DNA of 64,000 bases from Candidatus Viadribacter manganicus (GTDB lineage: Bacteria > Pseudomonadota > Alphaproteobacteria > Caulobacterales > Aquidulcibacteraceae): contig NZ_CP013244.1 of assembly GCF_001679665.1 (NCBI RefSeq), positions 1,178,001 to 1,242,000 of the forward strand, given 5' to 3'. Numbering within the stretch: position 1 is the stretch's first letter; the number at the start of each line of letters is the position of its first letter. The position numbers and the translations under genes are program-made. This document shows positions 17,508 to 24,767 of this stretch, piece by piece. The notes beneath the pieces are model-generated. The model ran no database searches. It saw only the letters and a program-made list of their open reading frames with translations, and was not told the DNA's origin.

Positions 17508-17729
17508 ATGAGCCGCCAGCAGACGACACGCTTGCGAGAAAGCCGCGCCGCACTTCGCCCCGGCGCGAAGATCATCGACGCGCAGTACGAAGTCATCGGC
17601 AAGCGTACGGTGTGGTCGAGGATTATGACGGCGTGCACAGCCGTATTGTGGGCGGCAGCCATTGGCTTTGCCGCACCTCAGGTTTGGAGCTTCGCCACGC
17701 AAGTCGGCGTGTTCTTCGCCGAGCGCTGA
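17508..17729 (+). CDS. small single-span membrane protein
   Basis: 73 residues from ATG at 17508 (an in-frame ATG at 17478 would add 10). A basic N-terminus (Arg-Gln-Gln-Thr-Thr-Arg-Leu-Arg) precedes one hydrophobic helix at about 47-66 and a short tail. No strong ribosome site is visible for either start. It converges on yebC with 11 bases between. Coding status is moderate: the frame is open and codon use matches neighbours, but there is no family to compare. Confidence 0.42.
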   Translation: MSRQQTTRLRESRAALRPGAKIIDAQYEVIGKRTVWSRIMTACTAVLWAAAIGFAAPQVWSFATQVGVFFAER

Positions 17730-17740
17730 GGCGCCGCGCT

Positions 17741-18487
17741 CTACTGCGCCAGGCGCGCCATCTCTTCTTCGCTGATGTCCTCGTTTGAGTAGACATCCTG
17801 CACGTCATCGAGATCATCGAGCAGATCGATGAGCTTCAGCAGCGTCTCGGCGTTGTCACCTTCGATCGGGATCGCAATGTCCGTGCGCCAGACGAACTTG
17901 GCGCTGGCGGGATCGCCGAACTTCTTGACCAGCCCTTGCGACACCGGCGCGAGCGCATTCATCTCGCAGGTCACGACGTGTTGTTCGCCCTCGACCGTGC
18001 AATCGTCAGCGCCCGCCTCGATCGCAGCTTCCAGCATCGCGTCTTCGCTGGCCGCCGCGATCGGGTAGCGAACTTCGCCAATCTTGCGCCAAGAATTCGA
18101 TACCGAATTGGATTCACCCAGATTGCCGCCGTTCTTCGCGAATGCGGCGCGGACTTCACCGGCCGTGCGGTTCTTATTGTCGGTAAGGCACTCGACGATG
18201 ACGCCGATGCCGCCGGGCCCAAAGCCCTCATAACGGATCTCGTCCAAGCTCTCGGCGCCGGCGCCGCCGCCCTTATCGATGGCGCGCTGGATATTGTCCT
18301 TGGGCATGTTCACGGCGCGGCCCGAGGCCATGGCACGGAAAAGGCGCGGATTGGCGTTCGGATCGGTGCCGCCGAGCTTCACCGCCGCCTGAATCTCACG
18401 GGCGATCTTGGTGAACATCTGGGCGCGTTTCTTATCCTGTCCGCCCTTGCGGTGCTGGATGTTCGCGAATTTTGAATGGCCTGCCAT
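17741..18487 (-). CDS. yebC: YebC/PmpR family DNA-binding or ribosome-associated factor
   Basis: 248 residues, full length. It starts with the diagnostic Met-Ala-Gly-His-Ser-Lys-(Phe)-Ala-Asn-Ile segment. The Arg-Ala-Ile-Asp-Lys-Gly and Tyr-Glu-Gly-Phe-Gly-Pro-Gly-Gly motifs follow. Family members were described as transcriptional regulators (PmpR). YebC homologues have also been linked to translation of proline stretches. It acts in the cytoplasm and stands alone, not next to ruvC here. Confidence 0.95.
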   Translation of the reverse strand: MAGHSKFANIQHRKGGQDKKRAQMFTKIAREIQAAVKLGGTDPNANPRLFRAMASGRAVNMPKDNIQRAIDKGGGAGAESLDEIRYEGFGPGGIGVIVECLTDNKNRTAGEVRAAFAKNGGNLGESNSVSNSWRKIGEVRYPIAAASEDAMLEAAIEAGADDCTVEGEQHVVTCEMNALAPVSQGLVKKFGDPASAKFVWRTDIAIPIEGDNAETLLKLIDLLDDLDDVQDVYSNEDISEEEMARLAQ

Positions 18488-18596
18488 GGGCGGGGTGTCT
18501 AGCGGGGCAACCCCTCCGGCTCAAGCCGCCACGGACACCGGAAAAAGTTTGCGGATGGGGTTTCGCTCGGCCCCGTGATCGTAGAAGCAGGGCCCC

Positions 18597-19652
18597 ATGA
18601 GCAAAGCGCGGCGCAGGACCAGGCGCGGAGAATCCGCGCGCTGGACCACTCTCCCAGAAGACGAACTTCTGGAGATCCCCTTAAAGGAGCTGAAGGTCCG
18701 CCTGGAAGGCACTTGGCTGGCCGATTGCCTCAAGACGCTGAACAACGAGCTGCGCAAGCGCGGGCTGCTGGTGAAGGTCCACAGCTGGCTGTCCGACGAG
18801 TGGTTTAGCCCGCCCGAAACGCCTGGCATCGCCATCCCATTTTATCTCGCCCACCCTCGCCTCAAGCGCCTTGAGCGCAAAATGATGTTTGAGGTGGAAG
18901 GCGGTACGCGGCGCGAGTGCATGCAATTGCTGCGGCACGAGGCGGGGCACGTCATCGAGTACGCATTCGGGCTGCATAAGCGCAAACGCTTCCAGCGCTT
19001 GTTCGGCCGCGCGAGCGAACCCTACCCCGATCATTACCGCCCCGATCCGAGCAGCAAGAAGCACGTGCAGCACTTGCGGCGCTGGTACGCGCAATGCCAT
19101 CCGGACGAAGATTTCGCAGAGACGTTCGCTGTATGGCTGACGCCGCGTTCGGGCTGGAAGAAGCGCTACGCCCAGTGGCCAAGGGCGCTGGAGAAACTCG
19201 AATACATCGACGAAGTGATGACCGAGATCGCCGGCGCCAAACCGCTGGAGCAAAATCGTTCCGAAATCGATCCAATATCAAAGCTCAAAGGCACGCTCGG
19301 CGATCATTACGCAGCCAAGCGCAAACGCTACGCTATCGAAACGCCCACAGTTTTCGATCGAGAACTCCGAAAGATGTTTCCTGAGGACCCTCGAAAGATG
19401 AACGCGCCGCAAGCAAGTTCAATCATTCGTAAGAATCGAGCGCGGATTATCCGCGCTGTGGCGAAAGGGACGGGCGAGTTTCCACTCGCGCTTAATGCGG
19501 CGATCGATGACATGATCACTCGCTGCAAAGCGCTGAAACTGCGTTCTCCTCGTGCGGAACAAACGGTGCGGGCTGAAATAACGGCGATGCTAAGTTCGAA
19601 AGCGATTCACTCGCACTACCTGACCACCCGGCGCCACTGGTTCGCCGTATGA
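18597..19652 (+). CDS. putative zinc metallopeptidase (zincin fold)
   Basis: 351 residues. A basic N-terminus (Arg-Arg-Arg-Thr-Arg-Arg) leads to a putative peptidase domain with His-Glu-Ala-Gly-His at residues 114-118, matching HExxH. The region Asp-Glu-Asp-Phe-Ala-Glu-Thr-Phe at 170-177 probably gives the third zinc ligand, Glu175 (inferred). This resembles the uncharacterised bacterial 'putative zinc-binding metallopeptidase' group. The last 100 residues are basic and helical. No signal peptide, so cytoplasmic. The stop overlaps the following ATP-grasp gene as ATGA, which implies the two products work together. No substrate is known. Confidence 0.75.
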   Translation: MSKARRRTRRGESARWTTLPEDELLEIPLKELKVRLEGTWLADCLKTLNNELRKRGLLVKVHSWLSDEWFSPPETPGIAIPFYLAHPRLKRLERKMMFEVEGGTRRECMQLLRHEAGHVIEYAFGLHKRKRFQRLFGRASEPYPDHYRPDPSSKKHVQHLRRWYAQCHPDEDFAETFAVWLTPRSGWKKRYAQWPRALEKLEYIDEVMTEIAGAKPLEQNRSEIDPISKLKGTLGDHYAAKRKRYAIETPTVFDRELRKMFPEDPRKMNAPQASSIIRKNRARIIRAVAKGTGEFPLALNAAIDDMITRCKALKLRSPRAEQTVRAEITAMLSSKAIHSHYLTTRRHWFAV

Positions 19653-20746
19653 AGAGCTTGCGCGTCCTTGTTATTTGCCGGCCGGATCAATTGCCGCCGG
19701 ACTCACTTGAGGGCCTCAGCGAAAAAGAAATCTACGCGTGCAAGACGGAGTGGGATGTCTTCACCACGCTGCGCGCGAATGGCCATGAAGTCCAAGGCCT
19801 CGGCCTGCAATTCGATCTCACGCCGTTGCGTGACGCCGTCGATGATTTCAAGCCGGACATCGTCTTCAATCTGCTCGATCAATTTCACGGCGATACGCTT
19901 TACTGCCAGCACGTCGCCAGCTTCCTTGAGCTTTTGAAAGTCCCCTACACGGGCTGCGGCCCGCGCGGACAAATGCTCTCGCAGGGCAAGGACCTCTCCA
20001 AGAAGCTGATGAAGTATCACAACATCCCGACGCCTGCTTTCGTCGTGGTGCCGATCGGACGCAAGGCCAAGCGGCCGAAGCGGCTGAAATTCCCGCTCAT
20101 TGTAAAGAGCGTCACCGAAGATGCCTCAGCGGGCATCTCGCAGAACTCCGTCGTCGAAACCGATGAACGTCTCGAAGATCGCGTCGCCTTCATCCATGAC
20201 CGGCTCGGCACGCCGGCGATCGTTGAGCAATATATCGATGGGCGCGAAATCTATGTTGGCGTGCTCGGCAATGACCGCCTGACGGCTTTGCCGATCTGGG
20301 AATTGAAGTTCACGGCGCTGGCGCCAGGCGCGCTGCCAATCGCTACCGAACACGTGAAGCACAATGTCGAGTATCAAAAAAAGCGCGGCGTCATCGATGG
20401 CCTCGCCGACGATCTGACGCCAACGCTCACCAACAAAATTCGCGACATGGTCAAGCGCTGCTGCCGTGTGCTTGAGATTGACGGTTACGCGCGCATCGAT
20501 CTCAGGCTCGATGCAAAGGGCACGCCCTATTTCATCGAAGCAAATCCGAACCCGGAAATCGCATCAAGCGAAGAGCTGGCGCAATCGGCGCTGCACGACG
20601 GGATCACCTATTCCGAGCTCCTGAACCGCATTCTGCAACTTGGGCTGCAGCGCGCCGGCAAGGAGATCGTCTATGTCGAGCGGCCCAGCTTGCGCCCCCA
20701 GCGCCGCGCAATGATGGTGGCTGACGCAGGCATCGCGCGCGAATAA
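19649..20746 (+). CDS. D-Ala-D-Ala ligase-like ATP-grasp protein
   Basis: 365 residues, with the order of a D-alanine-D-alanine ligase: N-terminal domain ending Val-Pro-Tyr-Thr-Gly-Cys-Gly, central Lys-Ser-Val-Thr-Glu-Asp-Ala-Ser-Ala-Gly-Ile phosphate loop, Glu-Gln-Tyr-Ile-Asp-Gly-Arg-Glu, and the metal site Ile-Glu-Ala-Asn-Pro-Asn-Pro-Glu-Ile. It is not in a mur/fts cluster, and the N-terminal part is unlike canonical Ddl. A non-cell-wall amidoligase role is therefore more likely (inference). It is translationally coupled to the metallopeptidase upstream. Its stop abuts that of the convergent ygfA. Confidence 0.85.
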   Translation: MKSLRVLVICRPDQLPPDSLEGLSEKEIYACKTEWDVFTTLRANGHEVQGLGLQFDLTPLRDAVDDFKPDIVFNLLDQFHGDTLYCQHVASFLELLKVPYTGCGPRGQMLSQGKDLSKKLMKYHNIPTPAFVVVPIGRKAKRPKRLKFPLIVKSVTEDASAGISQNSVVETDERLEDRVAFIHDRLGTPAIVEQYIDGREIYVGVLGNDRLTALPIWELKFTALAPGALPIATEHVKHNVEYQKKRGVIDGLADDLTPTLTNKIRDMVKRCCRVLEIDGYARIDLRLDAKGTPYFIEANPNPEIASSEELAQSALHDGITYSELLNRILQLGLQRAGKEIVYVERPSLRPQRRAMMVADAGIARE

Positions 20747-21346
20747 CTAAGCCCCGCTACGTCCACGCAAACCCTCACCGCGTCCACAGCGGATCGCTTC
20801 CTTCGGCGTGATGATCCAATCCAAATGCGCATCGTGCGGGCCGGTGGGCACAACGCCCATCTCCTGCTCCGCATACGCGACACCCACCGCCACAGCGCCG
20901 TGCGCGCGATAAAGCGAGATGATCCGATCGTAGTGGCCGCCGCCTTGGCCGAGACGCCGGCCGGCGCGATCGAACGCCAAAAGCGGCACCAAAAACAGGC
21001 GCGGCGAAAGATCGGCGCCGGTTGCCGGCGGCGACGGCACGCCAAACGCATCCGCCGTCAGAATTTCATTGCCGCGCCACGCGAGAAAGCGCGCCGGGCC
21101 ATTGCGCCCTTCCATACGCGGCAACGCAACCGTGCAACCGGCCTTCGCAAGCGCTGCAAGCAAAGGCCGGCAGTCGATCTCGCCGCCCACAGGCCAATAG
21201 CCCGCGGCGGGCGAGAGCTTGGCCAGCTCAAGCGGGAAGTTCTCGATAAGCTTAAGCGGCGCGTCGCGCGGCTCAACCGCGTTGCGCTCAGCGCGCATCA
21301 ACATGCGGGCGTCGGCCTTCTCAGCTTCAAGATCGGTGGAAGTCAT
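20747..21346 (-). CDS. ygfA: 5-formyltetrahydrofolate cyclo-ligase
   Basis: 199 residues. It converts 5-formyl-THF to 5,10-methenyl-THF using ATP. Visible motifs are the basic N-terminal helix with Arg-Met-Leu-Met-Arg-Ala-Glu-Arg, a Tyr-Trp-Pro-Val-Gly-Gly-Glu-Ile segment, and the family signature Leu-Gly-Gln-Gly-Gly-Gly-His-Tyr-Asp-Arg. The ATG at 21346 (Met-Thr-Ser-Thr) is chosen; an in-frame start 9 codons upstream reaches into repeat sequence. It lies downstream of 6S RNA on the same strand, the same order as ssrS-ygfA in E. coli. Confidence 0.92.
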   Translation of the reverse strand: MTSTDLEAEKADARMLMRAERNAVEPRDAPLKLIENFPLELAKLSPAAGYWPVGGEIDCRPLLAALAKAGCTVALPRMEGRNGPARFLAWRGNEILTADAFGVPSPPATGADLSPRLFLVPLLAFDRAGRRLGQGGGHYDRIISLYRAHGAVAVGVAYAEQEMGVVPTGPHDAHLDWIITPKEAIRCGRGEGLRGRSGA

Positions 21347-21361
21347 CTTGCCGGGCGCTTT

Positions 21362-21470
21362 GCTCCCCCGCATGCGCAGGAGCTGTCAGCGAAGCTGAGT
21401 AAGGGGGCGACACTGCCCCCTTTGTCTCGCGCTTCGCGCGATCCACTTGCCCCGTGAGCGGGGGAAGTAA
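21362..21470. repeat. nested-palindrome intergenic repeat
   Basis: About 110 bases between 6S RNA and ygfA made of successive short inverted repeats: around 21362-21384 (GCTCC/GGAGC type arms), 21404-21421 (GGGGGC/GCCCCC), 21425-21440 (TCGCGC/GCGCGA) and 21451-21464 (CCCCG/CGGGG). The layout is that of dispersed non-coding elements common in GC-rich alphaproteobacteria. Copy number outside this window is unknown. It could also end the 6S transcript or attenuate ygfA. Confidence 0.6.
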
Positions 21471-21482
21471 ACAAAAATGGTT

Positions 21483-21646
21483 GGGCGGAACCACATGCGC
21501 CGTAAGGATTGCTCATCCTCTCGAACCCTAACAAGTTAGGTGGGCGCCAGGTGCTGCAGACCACAGTCCGCGACAGAGCCAGCTCCCGAGAGAGATGATA
21601 CGGTCCCTGGGATGAAAGCGCCTCTCGAACGCCGCAGAAACCGCCC
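21483..21646 (-). ncRNA. ssrS: 6S RNA
   Basis: About 164 nt. The predicted ends pair: GGGCGG at the 5' end with CCGCCC at the 3' end, then TGCG with CGCA, leaving a large central region. An apical hairpin with CCTAA/TTAGG arms lies in the 3' half, as in alphaproteobacterial 6S RNAs. A sigma-70-like promoter places the start within a base or two of the 5' end. A T-rich stretch follows the 3' end on the transcribed strand. It lies between zapA and ygfA, the classic position. 6S RNA binds RNA polymerase holoenzyme as a promoter mimic in stationary phase. Exact ends are inferred. Confidence 0.8.
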
Positions 21647-21652
21647 GTCCTG

Positions 21653-21681
21653 AATCTAGTGCGGAGCGCGCCGGTTCTCAA
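21653..21681 (-). promoter_or_regulatory. sigma-70-type promoter of 6S RNA
   Basis: On the minus strand, TTGAGA (21681-21676) and TAGATT (21658-21653) are separated by exactly 17 bases. The expected start falls at about 21646, the first base of the predicted 6S closing stem. The promoter overlaps the last bases of the upstream DUF805 gene region only marginally. Confidence 0.65.
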
Positions 21682-21685
21682 GCAA

Positions 21686-22372
21686 TCAGTCAAGAGGTTT
21701 TGGGTACGGGCCGTGCTTATTCACGCGCCGCTCTGACGGGATCAGCGACATGATCAGCAGAATGAAGCTGCCAAGATATGGGATCAACGACAGGAAAATG
21801 AACCAGCCGGTCAGTCCAATATCGTGCAGGCGGCGGATGGTGACAGTGATGCCGGCGGGAATGAAAACGACAACCGCGATGATCATGCCAAGCGCGAGCA
21901 TGCCGCTCGACAGGTTGCTGGCGTCATAGCTGGCGCCGTCATAATCGTAGCCGTTAACACCGGCGATCATCGCAAAGGCGAAGATCGCGCCCATCACAAT
22001 GATGAGCTGAAAAAGCACGAAGCTCCAATATTCCTTACGTCGGGCGCGGCCTTCGCCACTGAACGATTTGGCCATCGCCTTTGCGAAATAACCCCAAAGG
22101 CCCAAATCCTCGTTGGTGGTCTCTAGATCGCCAAGGGCGGTGTTGTAGGCGCTGGCGGCGCCAGCATTCGTCGCCGGCTGCGGGCCTGGATTGTCGATGA
22201 TGTAGACTTTGGCGGCGCTCTGGCCTTCGGCGACGAAATCAACGCGCATGCCCTGTCGAAGCGGACGCAATTGCTGCAGGTCCGCGCGGCGGAACTCGTA
22301 GCGAGCGCCATCGTCGCCGCTGATCAGACCTGAGCCCAAGCCGTCATCGTAGTGCAGAATTTGTCCGCGCAT
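21686..22372 (-). CDS. cold-shock-like N-terminal domain fused to DUF805 membrane domain
   Basis: 228 residues. Residues 1-60 look like a small OB-fold/cold-shock-like module: Gly-Gln-Ile-Leu-His-Tyr-Asp-Asp-Gly-Leu-Gly-Ser-Gly-Leu-Ile, then a Val-Asp-Phe strand. A linker leads to a DUF805 domain (about 95-220) with the hallmark 'Phe-Ser-Gly-Glu-Gly-Arg-Ala-Arg-Arg-Lys-Glu-Tyr-Trp-Ser-Phe', four membrane helices, and Ile-Arg-Arg-Leu-His-Asp-Ile-Gly. DUF805 proteins are inner-membrane proteins of unknown role. The soluble head would face the cytoplasm. It lies between zapA and 6S RNA. Confidence 0.8.
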   Translation of the reverse strand: MRGQILHYDDGLGSGLISGDDGARYEFRRADLQQLRPLRQGMRVDFVAEGQSAAKVYIIDNPGPQPATNAGAASAYNTALGDLETTNEDLGLWGYFAKAMAKSFSGEGRARRKEYWSFVLFQLIIVMGAIFAFAMIAGVNGYDYDGASYDASNLSSGMLALGMIIAVVVFIPAGITVTIRRLHDIGLTGWFIFLSLIPYLGSFILLIMSLIPSERRVNKHGPYPKPLD

Positions 22373-22434
22373 CGCTCCCCCCCCCGGAACTTCGACGCGA
22401 TAGTCATCGCCGCTCCGCGCGCGGCGCGCAACCT

Positions 22435-22770
22435 CTAGGCGCGGCCTTGCGCAACGCGTAACGCGCTGACACGGCCACGATCGGGCGTATCCGGCGGCTC
22501 CTGCGAGTGGGCCCCCAGCTGCGCCTCGACCAACATGTCAGTCAGCCGCTCGATTTCGCAGCGCGCACGCGCCAGCGCCGCGCTGGTCGCCTGCGCTTCA
22601 TCGATCAGGCCGAGCGATGTCAGCACGAGCCGGCGCAGAGCGCTGGCGTCGCCACTGAACCCACGCAGGCGCGTGTCGAGCGCTCTGGCGAGATCCTCCA
22701 ACCGGCGATGATCGCAATCGGCGCACTCAATGGCGTAGTCTTCGTCGAGGATTTTGACCGTGGCTTGCAT
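22435..22770 (-). CDS. zapA: cell division protein ZapA
   Basis: 111 residues. ZapA binds FtsZ filaments and helps bundle the Z ring. The N-terminal strand 'Val-Lys-Ile-Leu-Asp-Glu-Asp-Tyr' and the 'Leu-Glu-Asp-Leu-Ala-Arg-Ala-Leu-Asp' helix are typical, followed by the long dimerisation helix (about 45-95). The start shares one base with the stop of a 48-residue upstream gene (TGATG), so the two are co-translated. Synteny with 6S RNA and ygfA supports the call. Confidence 0.88.
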   Translation of the reverse strand: MQATVKILDEDYAIECADCDHRRLEDLARALDTRLRGFSGDASALRRLVLTSLGLIDEAQATSAALARARCEIERLTDMLVEAQLGAHSQEPPDTPDRGRVSALRVAQGRA

Positions 22771-22916
22771 CAGCGAAGCGCCTCCTTGGCGGCTGCGTTC
22801 AGAGCTTTGACCGGCGCGGCGAGCGCTGCCGCCGACGCGTCTGCATCGGCGCTTTCGGTGGCGTCGAGCGCGGCTTCCACCGCGTCCAGCGCCTCGGAGA
22901 GGGAATCGCTCGCCAT
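22770..22916 (-). CDS. 48-residue protein upstream of and coupled to zapA
   Basis: An ATG frame ending in TGATG over the zapA start. The product is a nearly continuous acidic, alanine-rich amphipathic helix (Ser-Leu-Ser-Glu-Ala-Leu-Asp-Ala-Val-Glu). In Caulobacter a small coiled-coil protein, ZauP, is encoded with zapA and acts with it on the Z ring. This product fits by position and helical character but is shorter, so homology is only suggested. Confidence 0.6.
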   Translation of the reverse strand: MASDSLSEALDAVEAALDATESADADASAAALAAPVKALNAAAKEALR

Positions 22917-23045
22917 TGCGACGAATTGTTACGTCCGTGATCGATTCGATGGAAGGCTGAGTTGCTGTTGCGGGCGTGGACGCAAGGGCGCTTTGCAGTT
23001 AATCGGAAGCCACCAAATTCAACTGTTTTCCCGGGAGTGAGATCT

Positions 23046-24053
23046 ATGAGCGTGAAGGTTGCCATCAACGGGTTCGGACGCATCGGCCGGAACGTTCTGC
23101 GCGCGATCTATGAATCGGGCCGCACGGACATCGAAGTCGTTGCGATCAACGATCTTGGCCCAGTGGCGACGAACGCTCACCTCCTCCGCTTCGACAGCGT
23201 CCACGGCCGTTTCCCGGGCGAAGTGAAGTCAGGTGAGGATTGGATCGACATCGGCCGCGGCAAGATCAAAGTGACGGCGATAAAGAACCCGGCCGAGCTG
23301 CCGCACAAGGATCTCGGCGTCGACATCGCGCTTGAGTGCACCGGCATCTTCACCGCGCGCGACAAGGCCGCACTTCACCTCGAAGGCGGCGCCAAGCGCG
23401 TGATCGTTTCGGCGCCGGCTGACGGCGCCGACTACACAATTGTCTACGGCGTGAACCATCAGGGCCTCACCAAAGATCACGTCGTGATTTCGAACGCCTC
23501 GTGCACGACCAATTGCCTCGCCCCAGTTGTGAAGGTTCTCCATGATGCGATCGGCATCGATCACGGCATGATGACGACGATCCACTCCTACACCGGCGAC
23601 CAGCCAACCTTGGACACGCTGCACAAGGATCTCTATCGCGGCCGCGCTGCCGCGCTGAACATGATCCCGACCTCAACCGGCGCTGCGAAAGCCATCGGCC
23701 TCGTGATCCCGGACCTGAAGGGCAAGCTCGACGGCATCTCGATCCGCGTGCCGACGCCGAACGTCTCCGTCGTCGACTTCAAGTTCGTGGCGAAGAAGGC
23801 AACGACGAAGGACGAGATCAACGCCGCCATCAAGGCCGCGTCAGAAGGCGCGCTGAAGGGCATCCTCGGCTACACCGACGCGCCGAACGTCTCGATGGAC
23901 TTCAACCACGATGCGCACTCATCGATCTTCCACAACGATCAAACCAAGGTGATGGAGGGCAAGTTCTGCTCGATCCTCAGCTGGTACGACAACGAGTGGG
24001 GCTTCTCGAACCGCATGGCCGACACCGCCGTCGCGATGAGCAAGCTGATCTGA
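23046..24053 (+). CDS. gap: glyceraldehyde-3-phosphate dehydrogenase, type I
   Basis: 335 residues. Rossmann motif [10 protein letters not shown] at the N-terminus; active site Ser-Asn-Ala-Ser-Cys-Thr-Thr-Asn with the catalytic Cys; His in the following Ile-His-Ser-Tyr-Thr. It oxidises glyceraldehyde 3-phosphate to 1,3-bisphosphoglycerate with NAD. The ATG at 23046 has GGGAG upstream; the in-frame extension to 22962 lacks family similarity. It is the first gene of a glycolytic run with pgk and fba. Confidence 0.97.
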   Translation: MSVKVAINGFGRIGRNVLRAIYESGRTDIEVVAINDLGPVATNAHLLRFDSVHGRFPGEVKSGEDWIDIGRGKIKVTAIKNPAELPHKDLGVDIALECTGIFTARDKAALHLEGGAKRVIVSAPADGADYTIVYGVNHQGLTKDHVVISNASCTTNCLAPVVKVLHDAIGIDHGMMTTIHSYTGDQPTLDTLHKDLYRGRAAALNMIPTSTGAAKAIGLVIPDLKGKLDGISIRVPTPNVSVVDFKFVAKKATTKDEINAAIKAASEGALKGILGYTDAPNVSMDFNHDAHSSIFHNDQTKVMEGKFCSILSWYDNEWGFSNRMADTAVAMSKLI

Positions 24054-24066
24054 TGGCGGCGCCCAT

Positions 24067-24091
24067 CCCCTTCTCCCTCGCGGAGAAGGGG
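24067..24091. repeat. perfect 10-bp palindrome after gap
   Basis: CCCCTTCTCC (24067-24076) pairs with GGAGAAGGGG (24082-24091) around a 5-base loop, 13 bases after the gap stop. The surrounding 24060-24110 sequence (GGTGGATGAGGGGG after the stem) looks like a dispersed palindromic element known from many GC-rich proteobacteria. It could stabilise the 3' end of gap mRNA or limit readthrough. No T run follows. Confidence 0.55.
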
Positions 24092-24132
24092 GCGGTGGAT
24101 GAGGGGGCCAGACGCGCGGGCCCTGTTCTCGA

Positions 24133-24414
24133 ATGAAATTCCGCCTGCCCCACCTCACGCCGGTCGCCAAAGCGCAGCTTTGGGGCATGGGCGTTGGCTT
24201 GGGCACTGCGTTGCTGGCGGTTGAGCACACGCAGGTCGGCTATCGCATCTTCTTGGTCGGCGCTGCCGGCGCCTGGGTTGCCAGTGAATATTTCCTGGCG
24301 CGGCGCCTTGTCGGCTCGGACTGGAAAACGCTCGCTGTGGCGATCCTCAGCGGCGTCTCGTTTCCGTGGATCGGTTTCATCATCGCCTTCGGCTTGAACG
24401 CCATCGCGCCGTAA
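24133..24414 (+). CDS. small membrane protein of unknown function
   Basis: 93 residues with three hydrophobic stretches (about 17-33, 36-52 and 65-90). Basic residues lie in the first 15 positions and between helices 2 and 3. ATG start, no strong ribosome site. It follows gap on the same strand. No recognised family. Confidence 0.55.
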   Translation: MKFRLPHLTPVAKAQLWGMGVGLGTALLAVEHTQVGYRIFLVGAAGAWVASEYFLARRLVGSDWKTLAVAILSGVSFPWIGFIIAFGLNAIAP

Positions 24415-24485
24415 GGCGCACGGGAACTACGCCGCACGGTTGTGAGCAAGAGCGTTAACGCAGCGCACGTGCGCAAGTCGCGCCC

Positions 24486-24764
24486 ATGCGCGCGCGGCGT
24501 CATTACCACTCGCTGACCAATGCAGTGTCGGAGCTCGTCTTCGCGCTCGCAGCATTCGCCTGCGGCCTTTTTGACGCTCCCGTATGGCTAACGGCACTAG
24601 CCGCAGTCAGCATGCTGGCTTATTGGACCGGAACGCGAAATTCGGTGCTCAACCGATTGCGCGGCGCGACGTGGGCGACGGTTATGACCCTCGGTTTCGT
24701 CGTCATTATCGCCATACAGGTCGGCGCCTATTGGCTCGGCCTCGTCGCCGGGGGAATCATCTAA
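24486..24764 (+). CDS. small membrane protein, paralogue of the gene at 25278
   Basis: 92 residues with three hydrophobic segments. It starts with a basic Arg-Ala-Arg-Arg-His-Tyr-His stretch, then Ser-Glu-Leu-Val-Phe-Ala-Leu-Ala-Ala, and later Trp-Thr-Gly-Thr-Arg before the last helix, which ends Tyr-Trp-Leu-Gly-Leu-Val-Ala-Gly-Gly. The same layout recurs in the gene at 25278. It is 3 bases upstream of the DUF1993 gene, so the two are probably co-transcribed. Function unknown. Confidence 0.58.
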   Translation: MRARRHYHSLTNAVSELVFALAAFACGLFDAPVWLTALAAVSMLAYWTGTRNSVLNRLRGATWATVMTLGFVVIIAIQVGAYWLGLVAGGII

Positions 24765-24767
24765 AAC

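Noticed and set aside
21343..21693. 116-codon minus-strand frame covering the 6S region
   Set aside because: Explained by 6S RNA and the palindromic repeat; no protein-like features.
22962..23045. N-terminal extension of gap
   Set aside because: Lacks similarity to GAPDH; a GGGAG site and the canonical start at 23046 are better.
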